Assembly: GCA_902800345.1 (NCBI GenBank)
Contig: CADCDO010000005.1
Location: forward strand, 124,001 to 188,000
DNA length: 64,000 nucleotides
Direction of reading: 5' to 3'
Source: Fibrobacter succinogenes
GTDB lineage: Bacteria > Fibrobacterota > Fibrobacteria > Fibrobacterales > Fibrobacteraceae
The position numbers and the translations under genes were made by a program. Shown piece by piece: positions 8,101 through 17,551 of the stretch. The notes beneath the pieces are model-generated. The model was given only the letters and a program-made list of their open reading frames with translations. It was not told where the DNA came from and did not search any database. The stretch's first letter is position 1; each line of letters begins with the position of its first letter.

Positions 8101-10299
8101 TCAAAATTTCATTTCGGAAATACCCTTTATGTCGCCGTTTGCGTCAAACGAGACGTCCATGTAAAAGACCCCTTCCGCACTGCTAATGTACAACGGCTTT
8201 ACGGTGTTCGTCCAGGCGGTCTGCTTTTCGAACTCGACATCGATATGGTCCCCGTTCAAAACGACCGAAACAGGCATGACGGCGTCCTTGTTGTTCAATA
8301 GCCCAAACGAAAAATACGGATTCAGGCCGTCCAGAAAGCGCGGGAAATGGAACGCCATGTTCTTCGAGCCCATCACGGAACCTAAAAGGCCCATTCTATC
8401 CTTCATTTCGGCAGAAGTTGCCGAACGCACGTAATCTGCAAATTGCTTTCCGTTCCAGTTTTTGTCCATGTAGAAGAAATTCTTTTTCTCGAAACTCTTG
8501 CGGTTCATGCGCGAGCCCATCTTGTCCAGGATATTCGTCCGTTTGACCTTGTCCTCATCGACCCAGATTATAAGGCTATCCGTCATGATGACAGCCCTTA
8601 CCGAAACGATATCCGAGACGCTGTTCTTCTTTTTCCCATAAATTTCATAGTCCAGCTGCAACTTTCCAAAATCGGCGACGGAATGCGGCTCGATGTTGTT
8701 GACGGTCGTCTCCATCTTTTTCACCTGGTACTCGTCCTTGTACATATCGGTCAGGTGCAGGCACAGGAACAGGCGCACATTCGAAAGTTTGCGGTCCGAG
8801 CGGTTCTCGACCTTCACGGCCAACTTGTCCGAAAAAGAAAGCGTCGGGTTGTACGCTTGCAAGTCGAGGAACGAATGCTCCTCGAAAATCATGTTCAAGA
8901 GAGTCGGCATGTACCGTTCCACATACTTCATGTCCGCAATCAGGTAGTCATAGACATCCTGGTTCCCGCGGCGGAAAAAGTGGCGGAAAATTTCTTCTTT
9001 CGCCTTCGCGAAATCGCCTTTTTTGTAGGCGATGATAGCCTTCTGGAAATTGGGCGAGAAAAATCCGAACCCTTCCATCATCGACTTGTACATCGTCTGT
9101 ACAAAATGGCCTTCCACTGATTTCATCAGGTAGTTCCTGTAATTGTACGAATTGTACATGTCCAAAAGTTCCTCGGAACCACGCGGGTATTCGACCGAAG
9201 ACTGGTCAAACAAGTTCTTCGCCTGCGTCTCGTTGCCAAGCAGCATGTGGCAAGCGCCCAACAGCACTAGCGCAGGCGCCGACTTCTCGGGATAATCACG
9301 AATAAAGTTTCCAAGCAACTGTTTCGCTTCTTCAAGACCGCCCAGAAGTTCCGAGTTCGCCTCGCCCAGCTGGGCACGCCGCACAAGGCAGAACGATTTC
9401 AGCAAGGTAGATTCCCGGTCGTGAGGGTACTCCGAAAGCACTTGCGACAATACGACAAGCGCCCCATCGACATCGCCATTGCTTATCGAGATATAAGCCT
9501 TGTCCCTCATGAGGCAAAGGCGGTTCCACTTGGCCATGTAGCTCACGTAAAGTCTGATGTACTCTTCCAGATATGCGAGGTAGGCGTCCTGATGCTTTTC
9601 GAGGGCGGCACGGGCTTCTTTTTCAAGTTTTTCGTTCTGTTTCAGGTTCTTGAAAAAATCCTTGCCCGTCAAAATACCCTTCGTCACCAAGTTCGAAACT
9701 GCAATGACGTCCAAACCGCCAGAAAATGCGGCACGGATGCCTTCCGCAATAGGAGAATTCACCGAAATCAACGTTTCGTTCCCGGCCACGGCGTTCCAGA
9801 GATTGCGTTTTTCGGCTTCGTCCAAGTCTTCTTCGGCACGGCGCAAGGTCCTGTAATACGGAATCAGCTTTTTCTTCGCCCGGATGACTTCGGGCGGGAT
9901 TCCGCGATAATCTTGCACGGCTAAAAACTGGAGGTATTCCTGAATGTTATGGCTTTTTTCGTAGCCCGCGTCCAGAATATGGAACAACCTAATCGTCTTT
10001 TCCAAATCGTACTTCGACAAATCAATGGAATCCGCCGACGCGACCGAATTTTCTCGCTGTTCAGAAACCGCTCCAAGTTCGCGAGCCGTTCCAGAGCCGG
10101 CAAGTTCGAGAGTTGCTTCTGAACCGGGGACTGCACCCACGCCTGTATCGCCCGACGCTTCGTCAAGCACCTTCACGACGGCGTCAATTTCTTGCTGGAC
10201 TTTCTTGTCCTTTGCGTTGTCGGACATTATCCACCATACGGCAATCGATGCCACAGCGATCAAGAGAAGAACGAAAACCGCAATTTTTCCTTTGCTCAT
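8101..10299 (-). CDS. Membrane-anchored TPR-like protein, function unknown
   Basis: Start ATG 10299 was preferred over 10305 because AAGGGTG precedes it. Residues about 5-25 form one transmembrane helix (IAVFVLLLIAVASIAVWWI), leaving roughly 700 residues outside the cytoplasm. After a polar linker there are TPR-like helical repeats at about residues 270-370, then a long helical stretch, then a beta-rich C-terminal domain. A Lys-rich coiled segment lies at about residue 220. No catalytic motif was found. It is divergent from the next gene across a 113-bp gap that holds the promoters. It may scaffold an envelope complex, but that is inference. Confidence 0.6.
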   Translation of the reverse strand: MSKGKIAVFVLLLIAVASIAVWWIMSDNAKDKKVQQEIDAVVKVLDEASGDTGVGAVPGSEATLELAGSGTARELGAVSEQRENSVASADSIDLSKYDLEKTIRLFHILDAGYEKSHNIQEYLQFLAVQDYRGIPPEVIRAKKKLIPYYRTLRRAEEDLDEAEKRNLWNAVAGNETLISVNSPIAEGIRAAFSGGLDVIAVSNLVTKGILTGKDFFKNLKQNEKLEKEARAALEKHQDAYLAYLEEYIRLYVSYMAKWNRLCLMRDKAYISISNGDVDGALVVLSQVLSEYPHDRESTLLKSFCLVRRAQLGEANSELLGGLEEAKQLLGNFIRDYPEKSAPALVLLGACHMLLGNETQAKNLFDQSSVEYPRGSEELLDMYNSYNYRNYLMKSVEGHFVQTMYKSMMEGFGFFSPNFQKAIIAYKKGDFAKAKEEIFRHFFRRGNQDVYDYLIADMKYVERYMPTLLNMIFEEHSFLDLQAYNPTLSFSDKLAVKVENRSDRKLSNVRLFLCLHLTDMYKDEYQVKKMETTVNNIEPHSVADFGKLQLDYEIYGKKKNSVSDIVSVRAVIMTDSLIIWVDEDKVKRTNILDKMGSRMNRKSFEKKNFFYMDKNWNGKQFADYVRSATSAEMKDRMGLLGSVMGSKNMAFHFPRFLDGLNPYFSFGLLNNKDAVMPVSVVLNGDHIDVEFEKQTAWTNTVKPLYISSAEGVFYMDVSFDANGDIKGISEMKF

Positions 10300-10412
10300 A
10301 AGCACCCTTTAAAGCACAATAACCTGTTCCTTGGAAATATAAATTATAAACCAAACCGGTCCAATTCGCGTTTTCTGCGTTTTTGTAAATTATACTCATA
10401 TTTATAAAGCCC

Positions 10413-11228
10413 ATGCCATTCAAGATTCGTTTACTCATTTTAAGCCTTGCATTGCTGCTATACAGTAGCAATCGCGAAAATTTCATGGATTACGACCAAA
10501 ATACCATAGCTTTTGACGTGCACAAAGACAAAATCCAAATTAGCGGAGCCCTATACCCAAACCTATACCAAGATTTGCAAGCCTCAGACTCAAACAAAAA
10601 CAACCCGCTATACGACATTATAAGTGACTTTTTTTTCGCCGTCTCAAAAGACGACCCCCTATTCGATTGTTCCAAACTTAGAGCGCATATCCGCATCGAC
10701 GGAGACGTTCCAGGAAAAGTGTTTAAAGAAATATATGATGCCGTAGAAAATAATTCTCTTTTTGGGCTGATTTCCATTGTTCTTGACAACAATTTTCAAA
10801 AGCAAACCATAATAAAACCCGCCAACATCGAATGCCCCGACTTACATGTAATTTATCAGGTCCTTCCCATTCCAATAGGATTCCCCGACCGGCCAACAAA
10901 ATCGCGCCAAACAAACATCTATATTGACTATAATAATGAGCAAAAATCGTATTCCATTACTTACCGCACAAAATCACTCCTAAAACGAATCCCAAAAGCC
11001 AAAAAATCCAAACAAAAAGACGAGGCCCCGATCAAAGAAAAACAGATTTTTGTCGCGGCCCAAGATTTGCAAGATCAACTGCAACAAGACTATCTAGACC
11101 GATTAACCGATACTGAATACACGGTTATCGTTGGCTTCCAAAACAACGGACGAGTCTTGGAGCCATTGAAAGCTGCGCAATCAGCCTTAGAAAGAGGTTT
11201 CAAGGTCCGTTTTTCATTTGAATATTGA
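10413..11228 (+). CDS. Uncharacterised exported or anchored protein
   Basis: The 271-residue product begins with a basic and hydrophobic segment (FKIRLLILSLALLLYSS), which could be an uncleaved anchor or signal peptide without a lipobox Cys. The body is polar and rich in Asn, Asp and Lys, with a basic patch at about residues 195-208 (KRIPKAKKSKQK). The last 35 residues (YTVIVGFQNNGRVLEPLKAAQSAL) resemble a C-terminal biopolymer-transport (ExbD-like) fold, but this is weak. No clear Shine-Dalgarno site precedes the ATG. Confidence 0.5.
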   Translation: MPFKIRLLILSLALLLYSSNRENFMDYDQNTIAFDVHKDKIQISGALYPNLYQDLQASDSNKNNPLYDIISDFFFAVSKDDPLFDCSKLRAHIRIDGDVPGKVFKEIYDAVENNSLFGLISIVLDNNFQKQTIIKPANIECPDLHVIYQVLPIPIGFPDRPTKSRQTNIYIDYNNEQKSYSITYRTKSLLKRIPKAKKSKQKDEAPIKEKQIFVAAQDLQDQLQQDYLDRLTDTEYTVIVGFQNNGRVLEPLKAAQSALERGFKVRFSFEY

Positions 11229-11328
11229 ACATTCGTTCACTAGATTACATATTCATAGAGCAAAATAAAACTCTTCTTACCATTATAATATATTCGCAAA
11301 AAATCCCCATCATTCGGATTAGCGGCTT

Positions 11329-11356
11329 TTGACATTCAAAAAAACCTTATTACATT
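11329..11356 (+). promoter_or_regulatory. Sigma-70-like promoter of the GT2 gene
   Basis: TTGACA (11329-11334) is followed after 16 bp by TACATT (11351-11356). The predicted start lies a few bases before ATG 11370, giving a very short leader. Confidence 0.5.
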
Positions 11357-11369
11357 TTGCCCAAGAAAA

Positions 11370-12500
11370 ATGATTCTTACGGTTCTGACATACGTGGTCA
11401 TCGGGATTCTTACGATTCTCGGCATCTTCTATCTCGGGTTAGAAGTGCGGTTCTACCGTGCACTCGGACGGGTGCGCGAAGGCTACGCCGATTCAGAGCC
11501 GCAGCCCAAAGTGAGTATTCTGATTGCGGCCCGTAACGAATCCGAAGGCATCCGCGAAACGCTTGACTCCGTCCTCTCGCAAGATTACGCAGGCGATTGG
11601 GAAGTCTGGGTGGCCGACGACCGCTCGACGGACGACACCCCGAAGATTCTCGCGGAATACGAAGCGAAATTCGAACGTCTGCACGTGCTCACCATCGATT
11701 CCATTCCCGAAGGCGTCAGTCCCAAAAAACAGGCCATCAGCAAGATGATCGAAGCTTGCGATGGCGAAATTCTCTGCCTCACGGACGCGGACTGCATCGT
11801 GCAGCCGTCCTGGATCAAATTCATCGTCAAGGAATTCGAACCGGGGATTGAACTTGTCGCCGGACACTCCTACATCCCGACCGACAAAAGTTCGCCGTTT
11901 ATCATCTGCATGCAGGCCGTCGAGACGCTGATTTACCGCATCGCGGGAACCGCTGGCCTCGCCATGCACCTCCCGCTTACGAGCACGGGCAACAATCTCG
12001 CCTACCGTAAAAGTTTCTTCCAAAGCGTAAACGGTTTCAATGGGGTCATCAAAATCCAGAGCGGAGACGACGACCTCCTGATGCAAAAGCTCGCGGCAGA
12101 CCGTCCCTGGGCAATGCGCTACTGCATCACGCCCTCCACGTTCGTCACCACAAGCGGCAAGGAAACGCTCAAGGCTCTTTGGGAACAGCGTAAGCGCTGG
12201 GCATCAAAGACCATCTACTACACGCCCAAAATAGTCTTCGTGCTCTCGATGGTTTTCCTATTCCTCTTGATGCTTTGCGTCACCGCAGCGCTCTCGATTT
12301 TCAGCTTTAAAATATTCGTCGCCACATTGATTGCGTTCTTCTGCAAGAGCGTAGGCGACATGGTTCTCATTATTCGCGGGCTCAAAATTTTCAAGCAGGA
12401 ACACCTCCTCAAATGGTGCATCCCAGTTGAATTCATTCATGCCCCCTTTACCGTACTGGCCGTTCTGTTCGGACTGTTCGGACGTTTCAAGTGGAAATAA
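11370..12500 (+). CDS. Membrane-bound family 2 glycosyltransferase
   Basis: The enzyme transfers sugars from nucleotide donors, probably at the inner membrane. An N-terminal transmembrane helix is followed by a GT-A domain: VSILIAARNES (residues 48-58), VADDRSTDDT (81-90), the metal site LTDADC (138-142) and the product-site motif EQRKRWASK near residue 275. Two or three C-terminal transmembrane helices follow. Q/RxxRW motifs occur in processive and single-addition GT2 enzymes, so the product (glycan, glycolipid or carotenoid-type) is open. The stop lies just before the topoisomerase ATG. Confidence 0.85.
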   Translation: MILTVLTYVVIGILTILGIFYLGLEVRFYRALGRVREGYADSEPQPKVSILIAARNESEGIRETLDSVLSQDYAGDWEVWVADDRSTDDTPKILAEYEAKFERLHVLTIDSIPEGVSPKKQAISKMIEACDGEILCLTDADCIVQPSWIKFIVKEFEPGIELVAGHSYIPTDKSSPFIICMQAVETLIYRIAGTAGLAMHLPLTSTGNNLAYRKSFFQSVNGFNGVIKIQSGDDDLLMQKLAADRPWAMRYCITPSTFVTTSGKETLKALWEQRKRWASKTIYYTPKIVFVLSMVFLFLLMLCVTAALSIFSFKIFVATLIAFFCKSVGDMVLIIRGLKIFKQEHLLKWCIPVEFIHAPFTVLAVLFGLFGRFKWK

Positions 12501-12502
12501 AA

Positions 12503-15028
12503 ATGGCAACGACTAAAACTACAACTAAGGCGACAACCAAAACCACTACAAAGAAGACCGCCACCAAGGCTGCGACCAAGACGGCAGCAAAGGCCGAAGG
12601 GAAGACTCTCATTATCGCAGAAAAACCTAGCGTAGCAGCTGACCTTGTCAAAGTTCTCGGTGCAAAATCATTCAAAAAAGAAACCGCCTACTACGAAAGC
12701 GACACGACGATCGTGAGCCATGCGATTGGCCACCTTGTTGGAATCGCCGACCCGAAAGATATTAACGAAAAATACAAGGCATGGGACATGAAGACTCTCC
12801 CCATGCTCCCGGAAAAGTTTCCGCTTGTCGCCCTCCCCACCACTAGAGGCCACCTCTCCGCTTTGGGCAAGCTCATCAAGCGCAAGGACGTGACGACGAT
12901 TATAAACGCGTGCGATGCGGGCCGCGAAGGTGAACTGATTTTCTACTACATCGTGGATTACGTACTCAAGGGGAACTTCAAGGGCAAGACGTTCAAGCGA
13001 CTTTGGATGCAGAGCATGACGCCAGCCGCCATCAAGGATGCGTTCGAACACCTCCGCACCGAAGAAGACATGGTCAACTTGAGGAACGCTGCCCTCTGCC
13101 GCAGCGAAGCCGACTGGCTCGTGGGCATGAACGGCAGCCGCGGTCTCACCGCCTACAATAGCAGTATGGGCGGGTTCCAGATTACGCCGTGCGGACGCGT
13201 GCAGACCCCGACGCTCGCCATCATCGTGAAACGCGAAGAAGAACGCAACCGCTTTGTGCCGCAAAAGTTCTGGACCATCGAAGCCTCGTTCGACAACGCA
13301 GGTGCCGGTTACCAGGGCAAGTGGTTCACCGTCGATAAAGAAAACGGCAAGGACCGCATCAAGCAGATTTTCGACGAAGCAAAGGCCAACGAAATTCTTG
13401 CAAAGTGCAAAGGCAAGGCAGGCACAATCGAAGAGACGACCGCCCCGAGCCAGCAGAAGTGCGGCCAGCTCTACGACCTCACCACGCTCCAGCGCGAGGC
13501 GAACAACCGCTTCGGTTTCAGCGCCAAGACGACGCTCTCGATTGCGCAATCGCTTTACGAACATTACAAGGCGACCACGTACCCGCGTACCGACAGCCGT
13601 TGCTTGCCCGAAGATTACGTAGCCCCGGTGAAGGCGACGCTCGCAAAAATCGAAGGCCCGCTCGCCAAATTCGCACAAGAAGCTTTGGACAAGAATTACG
13701 TCAAGCGCACGCCGAAAGTTTTTGACAACACGAAGATTTCGGACCACTTCGCCATCATTCCGACAGGCGTTGCGCCGAAGGGACTCTCCGAAGCCGAAGA
13801 AAAAGTCTATACGATGATTTGCCAGCGCTTTATCGCGGTGTTCTTCCCGCCGGCGCAGTACCTCAACACGACCCGCATCACGACGGTCGAAAGCGAAACG
13901 TTCATCACCGAAGGCAAGATTCTCGTCGATCCGGGATTCAAGGCGATTTACGGCAAGGAATCCGACGAAGATTCCAACATTCCACCACTAAAAGGATCCT
14001 CTGCAAAAACGCTCGACATCGAAGCAAAGGAAGACTTCACCAAACCGCCTGCGCACTATACCGAAAGCACGCTCCTCTCGATGATGGAAAGTGCAGGTAA
14101 GCTCGTCGAAGACGACGAACTGCGCGACGCCATGAAGGAACGCGGGCTTGGTACGCCGGCCACGCGTGCCGCCATCATCGAAAAACTCGTGAGCGACAAG
14201 TACATCGTTCGCGATGGCAAGGAAATGATTCCGACCGCAAAGGCGTTCGACCTTATCAAGGTCCTCTCCGCCATGAACTGCGAAGCCCTCACGAGCCCGG
14301 AACTCACCGGCGAGTGGGAATACAAGATGGACCTCATCTCGAAAGGCAAGGAATCGCGCGAAGCGTTCATGAACGGCATCGTCGAAATGACGAAGACCAT
14401 GGTGAAAAATATCAAGGGATTCAAGGAAGTCGATACGACGGGCGAAGCAAGCTTTAGCCCCGTGAACGGCAAGAAGGTCTTTGAAACCGTGAGCCGTTAC
14501 ACCACCGAAGACGGCATCGTCATCCGCAAGATTATCGGCGGCAAGCACCTCTCCGAAAGCGAAATCGTGGAACTTTTGACCAAACGAAAGATTGGCCCCT
14601 TGACCGGGTTCCGCAGCAAGAAGGGCGCCGAATTTTCTGCCGTGCTCACCATCAACGACGAAAACAAAATTGAATTTGTCTTTGACGAAAAGCCCGAAGA
14701 AATCGAGCTCGGCGAAGTCATCGGCAAGTCCCCGGTCGATGGGTCCGACGTCTACGAAACGCTTACCGGCTACGTCTCCGACAGCTTCGTCAAGAAGGAA
14801 CCGAGCGGCATCACGCTCCCGAAAATTCTCCTTGGCAAGGAAATCCCGCTGGACGAAATCAAGAAACTGCTCGCAGGGCAAAAGACTTCGCTCATCAAGG
14901 GCTTCCGCAGCAACAAGACGCACCGCCTGTTCGACGCGTACCTGACTCTCGTCAAGGGAAAGCTCAAGTTCGAGTTCCCGCCACGAGAATTCAAACCTAG
15001 ACGATTTGTGAAGAAGAAAGAGGAATGA
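12503..15028 (+). CDS. topB: DNA topoisomerase III (type IA) with basic N-terminal tail and two C-terminal repeats
   Basis: Topoisomerase III passes single strands to decatenate replication and recombination intermediates. ATG 12503 was chosen over an earlier GTG at 12491. Residues 1-33 are a Lys/Thr/Ala tail reminiscent of histone H1. The Toprim domain starts at LIIAEKPSVA, with DAGREGELIF later. The active-site Tyr is Y360 in TTYPRTDSR. Two C-terminal Toprim-C repeats (KVFETVSRYTTEDG and DVYETLTGYVSD, each ending near GFRS) follow, and the protein ends in a basic stretch. Length and order fit bacterial TopB. The gene starts 2 nt after the GT2 stop. Confidence 0.93.
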   Translation: MATTKTTTKATTKTTTKKTATKAATKTAAKAEGKTLIIAEKPSVAADLVKVLGAKSFKKETAYYESDTTIVSHAIGHLVGIADPKDINEKYKAWDMKTLPMLPEKFPLVALPTTRGHLSALGKLIKRKDVTTIINACDAGREGELIFYYIVDYVLKGNFKGKTFKRLWMQSMTPAAIKDAFEHLRTEEDMVNLRNAALCRSEADWLVGMNGSRGLTAYNSSMGGFQITPCGRVQTPTLAIIVKREEERNRFVPQKFWTIEASFDNAGAGYQGKWFTVDKENGKDRIKQIFDEAKANEILAKCKGKAGTIEETTAPSQQKCGQLYDLTTLQREANNRFGFSAKTTLSIAQSLYEHYKATTYPRTDSRCLPEDYVAPVKATLAKIEGPLAKFAQEALDKNYVKRTPKVFDNTKISDHFAIIPTGVAPKGLSEAEEKVYTMICQRFIAVFFPPAQYLNTTRITTVESETFITEGKILVDPGFKAIYGKESDEDSNIPPLKGSSAKTLDIEAKEDFTKPPAHYTESTLLSMMESAGKLVEDDELRDAMKERGLGTPATRAAIIEKLVSDKYIVRDGKEMIPTAKAFDLIKVLSAMNCEALTSPELTGEWEYKMDLISKGKESREAFMNGIVEMTKTMVKNIKGFKEVDTTGEASFSPVNGKKVFETVSRYTTEDGIVIRKIIGGKHLSESEIVELLTKRKIGPLTGFRSKKGAEFSAVLTINDENKIEFVFDEKPEEIELGEVIGKSPVDGSDVYETLTGYVSDSFVKKEPSGITLPKILLGKEIPLDEIKKLLAGQKTSLIKGFRSNKTHRLFDAYLTLVKGKLKFEFPPREFKPRRFVKKKEE

Positions 15029-15201
15029 GTTGATAGAGTTTAGAACTTAGAGCTTAGAGATGTCCTCGAAACAGTCATCCTGGAGCCGAAGGCGATAGGA
15101 ACCATTATTTCTTGAATAGCACTTGCGATAGAATCCAGTAAAGCCCCGAGACTAACGACCAATGACTAGTGACCATTGACCAATGACCAATTTCTAAATA
15201 A
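15029..15201. repeat. Gap filled with decayed simple repeats
   Basis: It holds short direct repeats: TTAGAACTTAGAGCTTAG, a degenerate family A unit (GTCATCCTGGAG and GAATCCAGTA), and CCAATGAC/GACCATTG repeats that resemble family D at 30.1 and 56.9 kb. No gene is visible. Confidence 0.5.
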
Positions 15202-16563
15202 ATGCATACAAAGATTCTGTTTATCATTGCAATTTTCGGGGCGTTTTCGGCAACACTAGCCGAAGACTTATTCGAAAGGCAATTTACCCCGATAAATTCA
15301 TTAACGGAATCCTTACTACCAAAGTCCAAGCCCCAAATCAGTTCTTTGAGCGATACGGCAACTGTTTTTTCCGCCACGAGTTCATCTTCGGAAACGCTCG
15401 CAAATTCATCTTCAGCGACTCCCGCAAACGTATCCAGTTCATCCGAACATTTCGCAACATCCTCCGCGGCTCCCGCTAAGAATTCAGCATCATCTGTCAA
15501 AGGCAAACCGAATCCGTACAACCTGCCCAACGAGCTCATGCCGCTATGGGATTCGATGACCATGCGCCAAAAGGCCGCACAAATGATTATGGTGTTCCTC
15601 ACGACATCGCAGTTCATCATCGAAAACGAAATAGGCGGCGTCCTCATCACGGGCAAGCACTTCCGCGAATCCGAAGACTACCTCAAAAGGTTGTCCGAAA
15701 TCGAATCGAATTTAAGAATTCCGCTTTTCATCGCTACAGACCAAGAAGGTGGCGCCGTCAACCGACTCGCTTCATACTCGGACCGCTGGCGCCATACGCC
15801 TAGCGCACGCGAAATGAGACTCATGGATACAGCAAAGATTCGTTCCATTTCAAACGACATTGCCAAGGGTATAAAGACACTAAAAGTCAACATGAATCTC
15901 GCCCCCGTCCTCGACCCGGCCAAGGACTACCGTGAAAAAGATTCGTTCATGGAAGAAAGTAAACGTTCCTGGGGCTCAGACACGACCAACGCATACAAAG
16001 TCAGGTCATTCGTTCACGGCATGCTCGAAAACGGAATCATCTGCGTTTCAAAGCATTTCCCCGGTTACGACTCTTGGACAAATAGCGACCATCAAATTGC
16101 CATCAGTGCCTCGCCGCGGGAAAAAATTGAAAAGAACGTTCAATTTTTCAAAACGCTCGCCGATGACATCCCCGTCACGATGATGTCGAGCGTCCACTTT
16201 TTACGCATATCGAGCCGACCCGCCGTCTTTGACGGGAACATCGTCAAAATGACCCGCCGAAGGCACCCCGACATGGTCGTACTCACAGACGACCTTTGGG
16301 GAACGTCACTCCGCGCCTGGGCCAGCGGAAAAGACAGGCTCCCCCCGCGCAAGCAGTACCCAGACAAGGACTTCAAAAAACTTGTCACAGCAATCATCGA
16401 CGCCGGCAACGACATTCTCATGATATCGTACACATCCAAAGCAAAGGACATGCTAGACATCATGATGGAACTAAGCGACAAAAGTTCCAAGTACAAGCGT
16501 CGCATCGAAGAATCCGCCGCCCGCATTTTGAAGCTGAAGTATAAAGCGGGGATTCTGAAGTAG
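15202..16563 (+). CDS. Secreted GH3 glycosidase (beta-N-acetylhexosaminidase-like)
   Basis: Signal peptide (FIIAIFGAFSATLAE), then a Ser/Ala linker to about residue 100, then a GH3 barrel. Visible motifs are ATDQEGGAVNRL, MNLAPVLDPAKD and KHFPGYDSWTNSDHQ, which aligns with the NagZ loop, and VVLTDDLWG carrying the predicted nucleophile Asp. In NagZ the acid/base dyad is Asp-X-His; here that place reads Ser-Asp-His, with Asp moved next to His, so catalytic geometry may differ. It is followed by an array of hairpin repeats. The family call is firm, the substrate is a guess (peptidoglycan or chitin fragments). Confidence 0.8.
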   Translation: MHTKILFIIAIFGAFSATLAEDLFERQFTPINSLTESLLPKSKPQISSLSDTATVFSATSSSSETLANSSSATPANVSSSSEHFATSSAAPAKNSASSVKGKPNPYNLPNELMPLWDSMTMRQKAAQMIMVFLTTSQFIIENEIGGVLITGKHFRESEDYLKRLSEIESNLRIPLFIATDQEGGAVNRLASYSDRWRHTPSAREMRLMDTAKIRSISNDIAKGIKTLKVNMNLAPVLDPAKDYREKDSFMEESKRSWGSDTTNAYKVRSFVHGMLENGIICVSKHFPGYDSWTNSDHQIAISASPREKIEKNVQFFKTLADDIPVTMMSSVHFLRISSRPAVFDGNIVKMTRRRHPDMVVLTDDLWGTSLRAWASGKDRLPPRKQYPDKDFKKLVTAIIDAGNDILMISYTSKAKDMLDIMMELSDKSSKYKRRIEESAARILKLKYKAGILK

Positions 16564-16593
16564 GACGGGCGGCTCCACCCTCATTTTTCTTAT

Positions 16594-16930
16594 TTACGTA
16601 CTAGCGAGTCTCAAAAATCAAGGTTAGTACGTAAGTTTTCAAACACTTACTTTATTCATTACGTACTAAGCAGCTCATTTTACACCAACTAGTACGTAAA
16701 AAACGACTAGCACCCCCTCAAAATTGACACAGGCGCTTCAAAACGCCCCCCAAAAAAGGCTTTTGAGCCTCAAATCACCTCCCAAAGCCCAAATTTTTTT
16801 GGAATCGCTTGAAAAAATTTCAAATTTACGTACTAACAGCCTCTAAAAGGGCCCCTCAGTACGTAACAGACAAAATAAGCATTTTAGGTTTACGTACTAA
16901 CAGACGAAATTTTCTCATTCCAGTACGTAA
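16594..16930. repeat. Array of four 41-bp hairpin elements, arm TTACGTACTA
   Basis: Four elements (16594-16634, 16659-16699, 16826-16866, 16890-16930) each have left arm TTACGTACTA, exactly 21 bp, then right arm (T/C)AGTACGTAA. Arms are conserved; loops differ, although several start with CAG. Gaps between elements are 24, 126 and 23 bp. The array lies between the convergent GH3 and DnaQ-like genes. Confidence 0.9.
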
Positions 16931-16978
16931 ACAGCCTCGTTCGTCCGCCGTTTACTGTGCATTCCTTAAATTAGCAGT

Positions 16979-17545
16979 CTATCCGCCAACAGCCAGCTTT
17001 TTTGCGACGGACAAGTTCACGACGTTTTTCAACACACCCGCCTCTCCCACTTTCTCAAGAGCGAGTTTCAGGATTCCAGCAGCCGCCATCGTATCGTCTA
17101 GCGCTCGATGATGATTAAAGTCCGGCAATCCGAGCGATTCCGTCAACTTGTGCAAACTATAACTCGGCAATCCCGGGAAAACACGCCGAGACAATTTGAC
17201 CGTACAAAGTCTAGGCGGATTGAACTTTATACAACAACGTTTCAATTCTGTCGTCATGAACTTACAGTCGAACTGCACGTTGTGAGCCACGAAAATACGG
17301 TCTTGCAAAAGTTCCGCCACATGTTCAGCAATCGAAGCAAACTGCGGCTGCCCCTGAACCATTTCATCGCTGATTCCAGTCAACGTGCGTACAAACGGCG
17401 TAATCGGATGTCCAGGATCCACAAGCGAATGGTAAGTTCCAACCACCTCGGAACCGTCCATCAGGACAATTCCCACTTCCATAATCCGGTTTAATTCCTT
17501 GTGACCGCCGGTCGTTTCCAAATCGACTACTGCAAATTTCAGCAA
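16979..17545 (-). CDS. DnaQ-like 3'-5' exonuclease (DEDDh)
   Basis: The family includes the DNA polymerase III epsilon proofreading subunit and related exonucleases. The 188-residue product has VVDLETTGG (Asp8, Glu10), NVQFDCKF and HRALDDTMAA, the four acidic residues plus catalytic His of the DEDDh group. It starts with a TTG, only 6 nt after the stop of the upstream gene, which suggests coupling. Size fits stand-alone epsilon-like proteins rather than PolC. The other pol III subunits are not in view, so the exact cellular role is open. Confidence 0.85.
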   Translation of the reverse strand: MLKFAVVDLETTGGHKELNRIMEVGIVLMDGSEVVGTYHSLVDPGHPITPFVRTLTGISDEMVQGQPQFASIAEHVAELLQDRIFVAHNVQFDCKFMTTELKRCCIKFNPPRLCTVKLSRRVFPGLPSYSLHKLTESLGLPDFNHHRALDDTMAAAGILKLALEKVGEAGVLKNVVNLSVAKKLAVGG

Positions 17546-17551
17546 CGCGAA

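Noticed and set aside
16594..16930. CRISPR or rho-independent terminators
   Set aside because: Repeats are 10-bp arms in alternate orientation with 21-bp loops and no U tract, unlike CRISPR direct repeats or terminators.
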